A stretch of 64,000 nt of DNA from Cytophagales bacterium (lineage in GTDB: Bacteria; Bacteroidota; Bacteroidia; Cytophagales; 172606-1): the NCBI GenBank assembly GCA_030446715.1, contig JAUJMU010000003.1, positions 124,001-188,000 of the forward strand, in the 5' to 3' direction. Each line of letters opens with the position of its first letter. The first letter of the stretch is position 1. Positions 1-8,673 of the stretch are shown here, one piece after another. Both the position numbers and the translations under genes were made by a program. The notes under the pieces were generated by a model, which did not search any database, was not told the origin of the DNA, and saw only the letters and a program-made list of their open reading frames with translations.

Positions 1-1
1 C

Positions 2-946
2 GGCCGGGGTTCGGTAGCACTGGGCCGCGACAGCCGGGCCCGTGGACAAGGGACTACTGCCCTCGGTAACAGTGCATTCGCCAGGGAAGAAGGGGCCACG
101 GCCCTGGGATGGGCCGCCATTGCCAACGGGAAGGGATCCCTTGCCCTGGGTACGCACGTGTACGCACTGGGGAATTACTCTACCGTGATCGGCACTTTCG
201 CCACCACGTCCCGGACCCGGCAGCTCAACCGGGAATCCATTGACCAGCAGGGAAGCGACAACGGCTACGCGGGTAATTTTATGATCACCGACGGCCACGG
301 GGGTGACCGCGGGGACTTGCAGGGAAATGGTTCCACGGAGGCGCCGGGCCGGTTCCTGTTTGCCGAACGTGACCACCAGTTTACGGCCCGCTTTTCGGGC
401 GGCTACCGGCTCTTTACCAACAGTGCCACCAGCGTGGGGGTCCGCCTGGAGTCCGGCGCCAATAGCTGGAGTACCCTTTCCGACGGGCGCCGCAAAGAGA
501 ACTTCAAGCCCGTAAACGGCGAAGCAATGCTGGAAAAGATTGGTCGTTTCCGCCTGACGACCTGGAACTACCGGGGCCAGGACGCCCGGCAGTACCGTCA
601 CTACGGACCAATGGCGCAGGATTTCTTTGCGGCTTTCGGCAACGACGGCATTGGCGTGATTGGCAATGACACCACAATCAATACGGCTGACTTTAATGGT
701 ATCAATTTTGCTGCGATAAAAGCCTTGGTGGACCGTACCGAGCAGCTCAGGCAGAAAGACCGGGAACTGGAAGCGCTGCTCAGGCAGTTGAAGGCCGAGC
801 ACGACCGCAATGAACAGTTGCAGGCGGAACTGTCGGCGCAGCAAAAGCGAACCCAAAAGTTGGAGAGTGATCTTGAAATGATCAAAGCGCACGTGGGCCT
901 TTCTCCCCAGGCCAGCACTCAGCCGGGGCGAAGGAAGGACAAGTAG
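2..946 (+). CDS. Head-repeat protein with C-terminal peptidase S74 chaperone domain (5' end outside window)
   Basis: The frame is open from base 2, so the start lies upstream. The visible N-terminal part is a run of about 14-residue repeats with a recurring ALG core, as in YadA/Hep_Hag trimeric head domains. It ends near base 200. A peptidase_S74 intramolecular chaperone domain follows; its hallmark Ser-Asp (LSDGRRKENF, Ser codon at 479-481) is intact, as is the downstream GPMAQDF segment. The last 75 or so residues are a charged coiled coil (LRQKDRELEALLRQLKAEH). In known S74 proteins this domain trimerises a beta-helical fibre and may cleave itself off at that Ser. Inference: a trimeric surface or tail-fibre-like protein. 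No phage genes are visible nearby. A GTG at 158 is in frame, but homology continues upstream of it, so it is not the start. Confidence 0.85.
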   Translation, partial: GRGSVALGRDSRARGQGTTALGNSAFAREEGATALGWAAIANGKGSLALGTHVYALGNYSTVIGTFATTSRTRQLNRESIDQQGSDNGYAGNFMITDGHGGDRGDLQGNGSTEAPGRFLFAERDHQFTARFSGGYRLFTNSATSVGVRLESGANSWSTLSDGRRKENFKPVNGEAMLEKIGRFRLTTWNYRGQDARQYRHYGPMAQDFFAAFGNDGIGVIGNDTTINTADFNGINFAAIKALVDRTEQLRQKDRELEALLRQLKAEHDRNEQLQAELSAQQKRTQKLESDLEMIKAHVGLSPQASTQPGRRKDK

Positions 947-1039
947 ACAAGTAGACCAAAAAGGGCATTGCCGTTTCGAGGCGTCGTATTCCTGATGGGT
1001 CGGTGCAGCCGGATTGCGCAACTATATATTTTCTAGTGA

Positions 1040-1819
1040 ATGAAAAAAGCAGTTTACCTGTTGCTCCTGTTAATCAACTGGACTCCGTCCGTGCTGGCCC
1101 AGTCGGAATTGCTCAGTGTCACGCACTATTACATAGATGACGGCACCGCCGGTAACGCCGAAGATTTCGGACGCACCGCCGCGGATCCCCGGCTGGCCAA
1201 TGCCACTTTCTGGCAGGTGCAGTTATACAAGGAGGGCAGCCTGGAACGCGATAGCGCCTGGGGAGCTATTTCGGGTCCCGATTGGAAGTCGGTTTTGGAT
1301 CAGTACTACCGCGAACTCACGTTCGAGCAGGATTACCGGAAACTCTTCCGGCAGCCGCCTCCCCAGTACCAGGAGCGGAATTACACCAATCACGTGGCAC
1401 CGGTTGCCATCCGCGTGAAGAAAAAAGCGCGGCAGTACAAAGAGATCGTAGCCCAACTACCGGCGGTAAACACCAGGCTGAACAACCACATCGATTTTTT
1501 TGTATCGGCTAACAAAGTAGTAGAAGACAACCCCGGCATACTCATGTCCGGCGAGTTGCGTAACCAGCTCAAGAATTACGCCTCCGAACTCATGCGCATT
1601 ACCAAAAACTTCCGGAATGCCGAACTCGGGTTGCTCTACAATCCAAACCGCCTGATGATGGAGAACCTGATCAAGGGCGATTACCGGGGCAAGGGCGGCC
1701 TTGATGAAGCGTTGGAACCCCTGAAACGGATGCAGCCTGCCCTGCAGCAAATGCTCACGCGGGAGTTTGACCCCAATCGTCCCATTCCCGTCCGGCGGGA
1801 TACTTCCAACAATGAGTAA
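1040..1819 (+). CDS. Exported protein of unknown function
   Basis: 259 residues beginning with a clear type I signal peptide (MKKAVYLLLLLINWTPSVLAQ, cleavage after the AQ region), so a periplasmic or outer-membrane-associated product is expected. The mature part is mixed alpha helix with many Lys, Arg and Tyr, and has a helical middle (residues 130-200) without Cys. I do not recognise a family. It follows the S74-domain gene by 93 bp on the same strand and could be cotranscribed with it. Some Bacteroidota S74 genes have a conserved exported partner, but that link is an inference here. Confidence 0.75.
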   Translation: MKKAVYLLLLLINWTPSVLAQSELLSVTHYYIDDGTAGNAEDFGRTAADPRLANATFWQVQLYKEGSLERDSAWGAISGPDWKSVLDQYYRELTFEQDYRKLFRQPPPQYQERNYTNHVAPVAIRVKKKARQYKEIVAQLPAVNTRLNNHIDFFVSANKVVEDNPGILMSGELRNQLKNYASELMRITKNFRNAELGLLYNPNRLMMENLIKGDYRGKGGLDEALEPLKRMQPALQQMLTREFDPNRPIPVRRDTSNNE

Positions 1820-1887
1820 GTAGTTGTTGGTTATTAGTTGCTCGTTGTTCGGAAGATAAGTAGCTGACAGTAAGCAAGGGATGGCGT

Positions 1888-1941
1888 TTAAAATACCGGA
1901 TAACTTTTGCACATGTACTTAAAATACCGGATTATTTCTGC
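1888..1941. repeat. Two-copy direct repeat, about 22 bp at 31-bp spacing
   Basis: Two near-identical segments with the shared core TTTAAAATACCGGAT-type sequence lie at 1888-1910 and 1919-1941, between the convergent ends of the exported-protein gene and the PP2C gene. The second copy differs at a few bases. No function is evident. They may be binding sites or a short dispersed repeat. Confidence 0.5.
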
Positions 1942-1949
1942 TCCCTTAC

Positions 1950-3527
1950 TTAATTTTTCAATTTCGCTTCCAGGTCTTCCAATTCATCTTTCAGGATTCG
2001 CAGGTTGTTTTCTACCGCGTTTAACTCTGCCGGTGTTTTGATCTGCGTCCGTAAAACGCGTTCTACCGCTTCCCGCGATACCGGTTTGCGGCTGCCGGCG
2101 TATCCCGGAATACGGATTACTGCCTGCTCCAGGCCGGCTTTATTGGGCACGGGCCCGCCGGAAGAAGCCGCGCTCAGGGTGTCTACCTGCTGCACCACCA
2201 GGGTGTACCTTTTCAGCAAAGCCTCCGTTTCACGGGAAAGGCGTTTTACGGACGCTGCGGGTAAAGCAAAAGTGGACGTTGGGGGGACATTCCCTTCGGG
2301 CAAAGGGGAAAGGGGGGCTGGTTCCTCCCTTACCTGAGCGGAAGCATCCGGGCGGTGTGACGAATCGGCGTCCGGAGCCGGCAATTCATAATCGCCAAAG
2401 TCAGTGGGGGCGTCCGGATTCGTCTGCACGCCGGTGGAGGCAACGGTTCGGGAAGGCACGCTTCGTCGGTACAGGAAGTAGATTACTACCAGCAACGCAA
2501 CTACCCCAAGGGCGTACAACAGGTATTTTTTTACGTGCAACGTGGTGGGCAAGGCCCCGCCCGGCAGCGCTGTTTCCGGTCCGGTCCCCCCGGAACGCCC
2601 CGCCTGCCAGGCCCTTTCCCGCGGCGGCAGCGGAGCGGCTTCCAAACCCGATACACCGTCTGCGGGTGGAATCCCTTCCGTCGGGTCACGGAGCACTTCC
2701 AGTAGCACGACCGTAGTGTTATCCTCGCCCCCGTTAAGGTTGGCCGCCCTGACTAGTTCCTCACAAATCGCTGCGGGTGACAGCTTTTTACCAACGGTGC
2801 TTCCAATGTCACCAAAAGGTACCATCCCGTTTAAACCATCGCTGCACAAGAGGAGCTTATCACCCGGCTGGAGCGGCTGCACGCGCACATCGGGCCGGGG
2901 CGGGTAGTCGGGATCACCCAGGCTTTGGGTAATGAGGTGACTACTGGGGTGATGCTCGGCTTCATCGGTCGTCAGGTGCCCGTTCATCACCAATTCCCAG
3001 ACTACGGAGTGGTCATCGGAAACAATGCGCAGGCCTTCGCCTTCCCGGTACAAATAGAGGCGGCTATCCCCGCTCCAGCCATAATAAGCCTTCCGCCCCA
3101 GCACCCAGACCAGCAGGATGGTAGTGCCCATGCCCCGGCATTCAGGATGGAGACCCGCGTGGCTCACAATTTTCTCGTGGGCTACCCGAATGGCGTCCAC
3201 CAGGGCTTTTCCCAATTCTTCCTCGGGGTAAGGCGTTTGCGAAGCGGGACCGGAGAAAAACGACCGGATGGCGTCTACCGCAAGGGCAGAGGCCACCTCC
3301 CCGGCGTTTTCCCCGCCCATCCCATCCGCTACGGCCAGCAAAGCCCCCGACCGCCCCAGCTCCAAAGGCGCCTGGTGCAGTTCCCACCTCCCCATTGTCA
3401 GATCGGGACACACCAGAAAACTGTCTTCGTTCTGTTCGCGCACCTCTCCCACATCCGTAAGGGCGCCTACCTGAATCAGCAGCTTACCCGCACCGGCTCC
3501 TCCTACAGTTTCATCGTCAACGTGCAT
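1950..3527 (-). CDS. Membrane-anchored PP2C-family serine/threonine phosphatase
   Basis: 525 residues. Residues 15-280 are a PP2C/Stp1-type catalytic domain with its metal-binding motifs: REQNED (30-35), ADGMGG (67-72), GDSR (153-156), SDG (229-231) and GGEDN (266-270). A proline- and glycine-rich linker follows. One transmembrane helix (about 335-353) comes next, then a roughly 170-residue extracytoplasmic tail that is disordered at first and later helical. Expected topology places the phosphatase in the cytoplasm. PP2C enzymes reverse Ser/Thr phosphorylation by Hanks-type kinases, and a kinase of that type lies about 1.8 kb away at 5333. It is separated by 109 bp from the FHA gene on the same strand, probably in one operon. 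Confidence 0.95.
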   Translation of the reverse strand: MHVDDETVGGAGAGKLLIQVGALTDVGEVREQNEDSFLVCPDLTMGRWELHQAPLELGRSGALLAVADGMGGENAGEVASALAVDAIRSFFSGPASQTPYPEEELGKALVDAIRVAHEKIVSHAGLHPECRGMGTTILLVWVLGRKAYYGWSGDSRLYLYREGEGLRIVSDDHSVVWELVMNGHLTTDEAEHHPSSHLITQSLGDPDYPPRPDVRVQPLQPGDKLLLCSDGLNGMVPFGDIGSTVGKKLSPAAICEELVRAANLNGGEDNTTVVLLEVLRDPTEGIPPADGVSGLEAAPLPPRERAWQAGRSGGTGPETALPGGALPTTLHVKKYLLYALGVVALLVVIYFLYRRSVPSRTVASTGVQTNPDAPTDFGDYELPAPDADSSHRPDASAQVREEPAPLSPLPEGNVPPTSTFALPAASVKRLSRETEALLKRYTLVVQQVDTLSAASSGGPVPNKAGLEQAVIRIPGYAGSRKPVSREAVERVLRTQIKTPAELNAVENNLRILKDELEDLEAKLKN

Positions 3528-3636
3528 ACGGGTATCTTAAATAAAGATTGAAAGTTGAGTACCGGAAGTCAGCCAATTGGCTGCGGGTATTGCCGGCGCT
3601 ACTGGTCGGGACGCTTCTTAAACCGCGTCCTTTGCA

Positions 3637-5157
3637 TTATTTTGGCACGTGGCTGATGGGAATAATGATTCCCTTTCCGTCCTTCCCTTCGTTTAGCAAG
3701 CCTACCACCAGCGGCTCGCCTTCTTTTACCAGGTAGGCCGGACCGCCGTACGTACTTGGTTCAAACGGCACACCGGTAACTGGTAAGGTTCCTTTGGCAG
3801 ACTCGCCGGCCGCAACGGTGCGTTTGGTGTACGTAGGCGCCCCGGCAGGGCCGCCCTGAGTCCCCAGCGGAATCTCGTACCCTAAAAAGTGCACTTCCGT
3901 ACCAGCCGCCGGCAACGTCCCACTTTGGTAAGGCAACCCCGTGACCGGCACTTTGGACACGGCCCAATCCCTGCCCACCTCCCGGTTGGCCACCATGATC
4001 TTGCCTTCCCCAAACCCGAAGTTGCCGATTACCGGTTGGTCGTAGGTGCTGTCAGTGGAGAACTGCCGGTCGAAAAGTGTCAGTTCGGGTCCATCCGGAG
4101 CCGTGGCTACCACCTTTACGCTGGCGTTGCCTCCATTGTGGTGCACAAAATTGGCGAAGAGGGCAAGCGCATCTTTCTCCCCTTCCGGATACGCCCACGG
4201 TTTTACCCAGCGCCGGGAAGTAATAAACCGCCCGTCTTCCAGCACAAAGCCTGTGCCCGACCCGATGAAGTAATCCTTCACGTGCACCTTTTCCCGGTGC
4301 TCATTCGTTATGGAAAGCGGCTCGCCGGAATTATCTTTTACCGTCATGAAAATCTGGAGGGCGTATACCTTGCCCTGCGTGCTGCCAATGAGGATCTGTT
4401 CCGGATTGGGTTTGGCCGGAACCGGTGGGTGGGCGACCGTTTTTCTGACGGGCTTTGCCGTGGCTGACCCTACCAATGCTTTAATGATCCTGCTTTGCCG
4501 TACCAGTGCCTCCTGAAAATCCTGATTTTGCTTGTTAAGCCCCGCCAATTCTTCGGCCTGCTCCTTTCGTCCGGCAATTAGTTCCGAGTTGCCTTCGGCA
4601 AGCGCCTTTTCCTGCTCCTCCATTTGTTGCATAACTGACCGCGCTACCGATTCCAATTGCTTGTGGCTGCTCCTCATCCTGGTAAACTGAATGCCCACCG
4701 CTGCCGCACCTGCCAGGAATATCAGCAGCAACCCGAACAGAACGAACCGGTACGGCTTAGCCGTTTGTTCCACAAAAAGTTTGATCTGGCCGGTAAAACG
4801 CGGCGCCGGGTTGTCGGCCGGGAGAACCACCCGCATCCGCGGGCCATCGGCGGAGAGCTGAATCTCATCGCCGTGGTGCAGCAGCCACTCCCTGAGGACC
4901 GGCCGCCCGTTCACCAGGGTCTGGTTCGTACCCGACAGGTTGTAAATGAATATTTTCTGTCCTTTTCTTTCCAGAGCGGCGTGCTTGTGGCTTACGGTGG
5001 GGACATCATCGCCGAAGCAGATGCCGCAATTCTGGTCCCGCCCCAATTCCACGTAAGGCGCCGTCACGGTCTGGGTTGAGTTCGCCGCGTGCTCAGCCGT
5101 ATCCGTCAGAAACTGGAGGATAAATGAAGAACCTATACTTCGGTTGTGCGTTTTCAT
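3637..5157 (-). CDS. Membrane FHA protein with a degenerate trypsin-like (pseudoprotease) domain
   Basis: 506 residues. An FHA domain fills residues 30-112, with conserved LGR (38-40), SHKH (56-59) and NG (83-84) that bind phosphothreonine. One membrane helix spans about 135-158. A coiled coil (165-225) leads to a trypsin/HtrA-like fold from about 262. There the GTGFVLEDGRFITSRRWV segment (301-318) aligns with the family's GSGFVI...TNxHVV, but the catalytic His is lacking. The Asp is kept (RDW, 396-398). The segment that should read GxSGGP reads STYGGP, so Tyr470 sits at the nucleophile position. The protease is therefore predicted inactive. Topology places FHA in the cytoplasm and the pseudoprotease in the periplasm. 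It is divergent from the kinase at 5333. Confidence 0.9.
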   Translation of the reverse strand: MKTHNRSIGSSFILQFLTDTAEHAANSTQTVTAPYVELGRDQNCGICFGDDVPTVSHKHAALERKGQKIFIYNLSGTNQTLVNGRPVLREWLLHHGDEIQLSADGPRMRVVLPADNPAPRFTGQIKLFVEQTAKPYRFVLFGLLLIFLAGAAAVGIQFTRMRSSHKQLESVARSVMQQMEEQEKALAEGNSELIAGRKEQAEELAGLNKQNQDFQEALVRQSRIIKALVGSATAKPVRKTVAHPPVPAKPNPEQILIGSTQGKVYALQIFMTVKDNSGEPLSITNEHREKVHVKDYFIGSGTGFVLEDGRFITSRRWVKPWAYPEGEKDALALFANFVHHNGGNASVKVVATAPDGPELTLFDRQFSTDSTYDQPVIGNFGFGEGKIMVANREVGRDWAVSKVPVTGLPYQSGTLPAAGTEVHFLGYEIPLGTQGGPAGAPTYTKRTVAAGESAKGTLPVTGVPFEPSTYGGPAYLVKEGEPLVVGLLNEGKDGKGIIIPISHVPK

Positions 5158-5332
5158 ACCATTGTGTTTCCCTTAACAGCTTAAACTGGTTTGTACGGAT
5201 CGGATCGGTTCGGGATGTACCAGAAAGGGCGGGTTGGTAAGATTGATACTCTTTTTATTCGGTTCTGCCCGGGGTACAACTTTTTCTGCCCGGCGTGAAC
5301 TTCTTTCTCAGGCTGCTCATTAAGTTGGTATT

Positions 5333-7957
5333 ATGCGACTATTGGAGAAGGATACGCTGTTTGCCGGACGGTATTTACTGGTGCGACAAGTCGGAGTAGG
5401 TGGTTTTTCCGAAGTCTGGCAGGTTCGCGACGAGGATGCGGAGGGCGTTACGGTAGCCCTGAAGGTATACGCGCCGAACCGGGGGCTGGACGACGACGGG
5501 ATTGCGCTTTTCCGCAAGGAGTACGCCATTGCCCTGCCTATCAACCATCCGCATCTGCTCAAGGTCCACTACTTCGGGGTGTACGAAGGTTCTCCCTACC
5601 TGATTATGCCCTACTGCGCCAGCGGTTCGGTAGGCGCCCATCTCATGCAGGGGAAAATTTTTTCGGAGGAGGAAGCCGCCTCTTTGCTCAGGCAGATCGC
5701 GGGGGCCCTGGCCTATCTGCACTCCCGCACGCCTTCCATCATTCACCAGGACATCAAGCCCGACAATATACTGATTGACGAGGACGGCCATTACCGCCTG
5801 AGCGACTTTGGCATCAGCAGCCGGATCCGCCACACCATTGCCAAAAGTACCGGCCGGAATACGGCCACCCTTACTGTAGCCTACGCCCCGCCGGAACGCT
5901 TCGACGGCTCTCCGCGCTGCGTCACGACGAGTGACGTGTTTTCACTGGGCGTAATGTTGTACGAACTCTGCACGGGTGACGTGCCATGGATGGGTAGCGG
6001 CGGTGCTGCTTTGTTAAAGGGCGCCGAAATTCCGAACCTGCCGCCTCCTTACTCCAGGCGATTCAATGAGCTCGTCAAAAGCTGCCTGCATCCCAATCCG
6101 GAAAAACGGCCATCCGCTACCCAACTGGTCCGGCTCGCCACCCTGTTTGAGGAAGAAGGGTACTGGAACCAGGTCAATGCTGAAGCAAAGGCCCGGGTCA
6201 GGCCCGGCAGTGCTCCCCGCCGGCGGATGCGCCCTGCCGTAATAACAGGCCTCTTCCTGATAACCGCCCTGACGGGAGGGCTATTTTATTACTACCGCCC
6301 TGCAAGTGAACCCGTCAACCCCGGTACTGCCAAAACAGCCGAAGCCGCACCCGAGCCGCCGGACCTGATTGCCCGTGAGGAGAGGCTGGCCAGGTACCGT
6401 GCCTACCTGGAGCAGGGCAACGATTTCTTTGCCAAAAAGGACTACAAGCGGGCCTTGATGCAATATTTTCTCGCCCAGGCTTTCTCTTCGTCTGACCATG
6501 CCTCTGACATCGGGTCCAGAATCGAGAGCTGCGAAATCCTGGCCCGGCAGCAAGGGACGGCTCCCGCCGAAATCAGCTCTATCCGCACGCTGGCCATCCG
6601 GGAAGCCGAGCAGGAAACCAGGAAATTAGCTGCGGCTCCTCCACGTCCTGAACAGCGGCAAGCCCCGGCCAAATCGCCGGTAACGGAAAACGCTTCGCCC
6701 GCCATTGCTTTACCCAGCGGCAACGCCGCCGAAGCCGAACGTACCAAAACCGCCGGGCAAGCTGCAGACTGGATTAAAAAGGGGGAAAGGCTATTCCGGG
6801 AAAACCAGTTTGAGGCGGCATTCGGTCTGTTCAGCCGCGCCGCCGGGGTCGATGATGCGGCCGGACATTATTTTACCGGTCTTCTTTACAGCTCCGGTCA
6901 GGGTGTACGGCGGGACGCGGGCAAGGCCCGGGAGCATTTCGAAGAGGCCGTGGCAGGGGGGTACGAACTGGCCAACTACCCCCTCAGCAAGTTGTACCGG
7001 GGGGGGCGGGGTGTCGCCGCCGACGAGAAACTGGCGCAAGGCCACCTGATGAAAGCCATTCCGGTGGTAGTCACCCTTGCTGAAAAAGGGGACGTGCTTG
7101 CCCAGGCTTACTACGGTGAAATTCTGGAGACCGGGCTTCGGGGCGCCAAAGACGAGAAAGAGGCCGCCGTATGGTACGAAAAAGCCGGGGAGCAGGGCTA
7201 CGCCCCGGCCCAGTACGCCGCCGGCAAGCTGTACAATGACGGCCGCGGAGTAGGCAAAAACTACTTGGCCGCCAACAGTTGGTTTGCGAAAGCGGCAACC
7301 CAGGGGCACCGCGATGCCCAGTACGGATTGGGTTATAATCAGGTGCTGAACCGCGGGCAGAAGGATTTAACTGCCGGCGCCGCGTGGTTAGGCAAAGCGG
7401 CTGAGCAGGGCCATCCGGAAGCACAGTACTACCTGGGCATCCTGTACGCCTATGGGCAAGGTCTGCCCCGGAGTGTCCGGCAAGCCAGGCACTGGCTGCT
7501 TCAGGCCAAAGCCAGCGGATTCGCAAAGGCCGGTAACGTGATCACCTTCCTGGAAGGAGGATACACGCAGCCCGTAAAGGTTGAAAACCCCCAAACGGGC
7601 GACCAGATGGAGATCACCGTACTGTACAACGATCCTTTCTCCGCCCTCGGGTTGCTCTCCCAGAACCGGGACCTGACTACGGGAGTACTTAAATTCCAGA
7701 TCCGCTACCATTTAAAGTCACCTTATCCTTTTTGTCACGTTAAACCTGAGGGATACGGGTTTGAATACAGCGGCGGCTTCCCGGCGTTGAAGGAAAAGGA
7801 GGGGATAACGTACCCCTACATTGCCCGCGATACGGAAGGCATTCTGAATGACAACGTAAAATTCGTGATGTATTACGAGCAGACCAACCAGGACAACGTA
7901 AAGCAAAGGGTAAAACTAACCGAAGCCGAAGTGCCGGTGGTGGCCGTTTGGCTATAA
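5333..7957 (+). CDS. Membrane serine/threonine protein kinase with Sel1 repeats
   Basis: 874 residues. A Hanks-type kinase domain covers about 10-275: Gly loop GVGGFSEV, VALKVY lysine, HQDIKPDN catalytic loop, SDFG, and APPER. The Arg of the usual HRD is Gln, so this is a non-RD kinase that may not need activation-loop phosphorylation. One membrane helix follows (about 301-322). The extracytoplasmic part starts with a TPR-like helical pair (about 350-400) and a disordered stretch. About six Sel1/TPR-like repeats (about 505-735, GRGV and AQYxLG signatures) come next, then an unrecognised C-terminal domain (740-874). Sel1 repeats usually bind other proteins. Start at ATG 5333. The gene is divergent from the FHA gene and 18 bp ahead of the zinc-ribbon/FHA gene. 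Confidence 0.95.
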   Translation: MRLLEKDTLFAGRYLLVRQVGVGGFSEVWQVRDEDAEGVTVALKVYAPNRGLDDDGIALFRKEYAIALPINHPHLLKVHYFGVYEGSPYLIMPYCASGSVGAHLMQGKIFSEEEAASLLRQIAGALAYLHSRTPSIIHQDIKPDNILIDEDGHYRLSDFGISSRIRHTIAKSTGRNTATLTVAYAPPERFDGSPRCVTTSDVFSLGVMLYELCTGDVPWMGSGGAALLKGAEIPNLPPPYSRRFNELVKSCLHPNPEKRPSATQLVRLATLFEEEGYWNQVNAEAKARVRPGSAPRRRMRPAVITGLFLITALTGGLFYYYRPASEPVNPGTAKTAEAAPEPPDLIAREERLARYRAYLEQGNDFFAKKDYKRALMQYFLAQAFSSSDHASDIGSRIESCEILARQQGTAPAEISSIRTLAIREAEQETRKLAAAPPRPEQRQAPAKSPVTENASPAIALPSGNAAEAERTKTAGQAADWIKKGERLFRENQFEAAFGLFSRAAGVDDAAGHYFTGLLYSSGQGVRRDAGKAREHFEEAVAGGYELANYPLSKLYRGGRGVAADEKLAQGHLMKAIPVVVTLAEKGDVLAQAYYGEILETGLRGAKDEKEAAVWYEKAGEQGYAPAQYAAGKLYNDGRGVGKNYLAANSWFAKAATQGHRDAQYGLGYNQVLNRGQKDLTAGAAWLGKAAEQGHPEAQYYLGILYAYGQGLPRSVRQARHWLLQAKASGFAKAGNVITFLEGGYTQPVKVENPQTGDQMEITVLYNDPFSALGLLSQNRDLTTGVLKFQIRYHLKSPYPFCHVKPEGYGFEYSGGFPALKEKEGITYPYIARDTEGILNDNVKFVMYYEQTNQDNVKQRVKLTEAEVPVVAVWL

Positions 7958-7975
7958 GGATCCAAATACCTCTTT

Positions 7976-8515
7976 ATGAAAAGGTGTACCAACTGTAGTT
8001 ACGCGAATCCCGACTACCGGGACCGTTGCGCCAAATGCAACGAACTACTGGCTGCCGGACCGGCAGCAACTCCGGAAAATGTACCCCCGGCAGGTAGTGG
8101 GGGTCAGAAAACGAGGCGGGGGCTGCGGGTAAACTTGCCGGCCTGGGATGCACCGGCGGCCGGGGACGACTCCGAGAAGAGCCCGGTCAGTCCATCAAAA
8201 ACCGTCCGGAGAGTGGTACCTGCTGCGACCCCGGACTACCGGCTGGTGCCCATTTCCCTGGCGGACGAAAGCGAAGGAAAACCCATTCCGGTTCCTGACC
8301 AGGGCACTGTTCTGGACCGGGAATTGCTGGACTCTGCCAACAACTCTATTTCCCGGAACGGCCACGCCCGGCTCACCCTGGTCAACGGGGAATGGTGGCT
8401 CGAGAACCTGAGCCCCGCCAAGACCACCTACGTACAGGTAGAAGACCGGGTAAAAATCAAAAAAGGGGACGTGATCCTACTGGGCGACCGGCTATTCCGG
8501 TTCGAAGCAGATTAA
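7976..8515 (+). CDS. Zinc-ribbon and FHA-domain protein
   Basis: 179 residues. The N-terminus has a four-Cys zinc ribbon (C4xxC7, C18xxC21). A Pro/Ser/Thr-rich linker (30-85) follows, with threonines and serines that could be kinase targets. The last 80 residues resemble an FHA fold: ISRNGHARLTLVNGEWWLEN gives the Ser-x-x-x-His pattern, then KKGDVILLGDRLFRF. No membrane segment is seen. It starts 18 bp after the kinase stop and is almost certainly cotranscribed with it. The likely role is a cytoplasmic phosphothreonine reader or the kinase's substrate, like GarA/OdhI-type FHA proteins; the role is inferred from neighbours only. Confidence 0.8.
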   Translation: MKRCTNCSYANPDYRDRCAKCNELLAAGPAATPENVPPAGSGGQKTRRGLRVNLPAWDAPAAGDDSEKSPVSPSKTVRRVVPAATPDYRLVPISLADESEGKPIPVPDQGTVLDRELLDSANNSISRNGHARLTLVNGEWWLENLSPAKTTYVQVEDRVKIKKGDVILLGDRLFRFEAD

Positions 8516-8673
8516 ATCAGTCTTCAACTGACAATTAAATCACTCAAACTGCCAACTCATTCTCTGCCTCTCCCGCAGGTTCCGTGCCGAGGGGGTGGAT
8601 TTTGTGGATTTAGAAATAACTAAAGAAAATTGAGGGTTAAACAATTTAACAGACCCTCTCTTCCCTTACCGGT

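Noticed and set aside
601-918. Minus-strand frame of 105 residues opposite the S74 gene
   Set aside because: Cys/Ser-rich shadow of the coiled-coil coding strand; no start context and no protein-like pattern.
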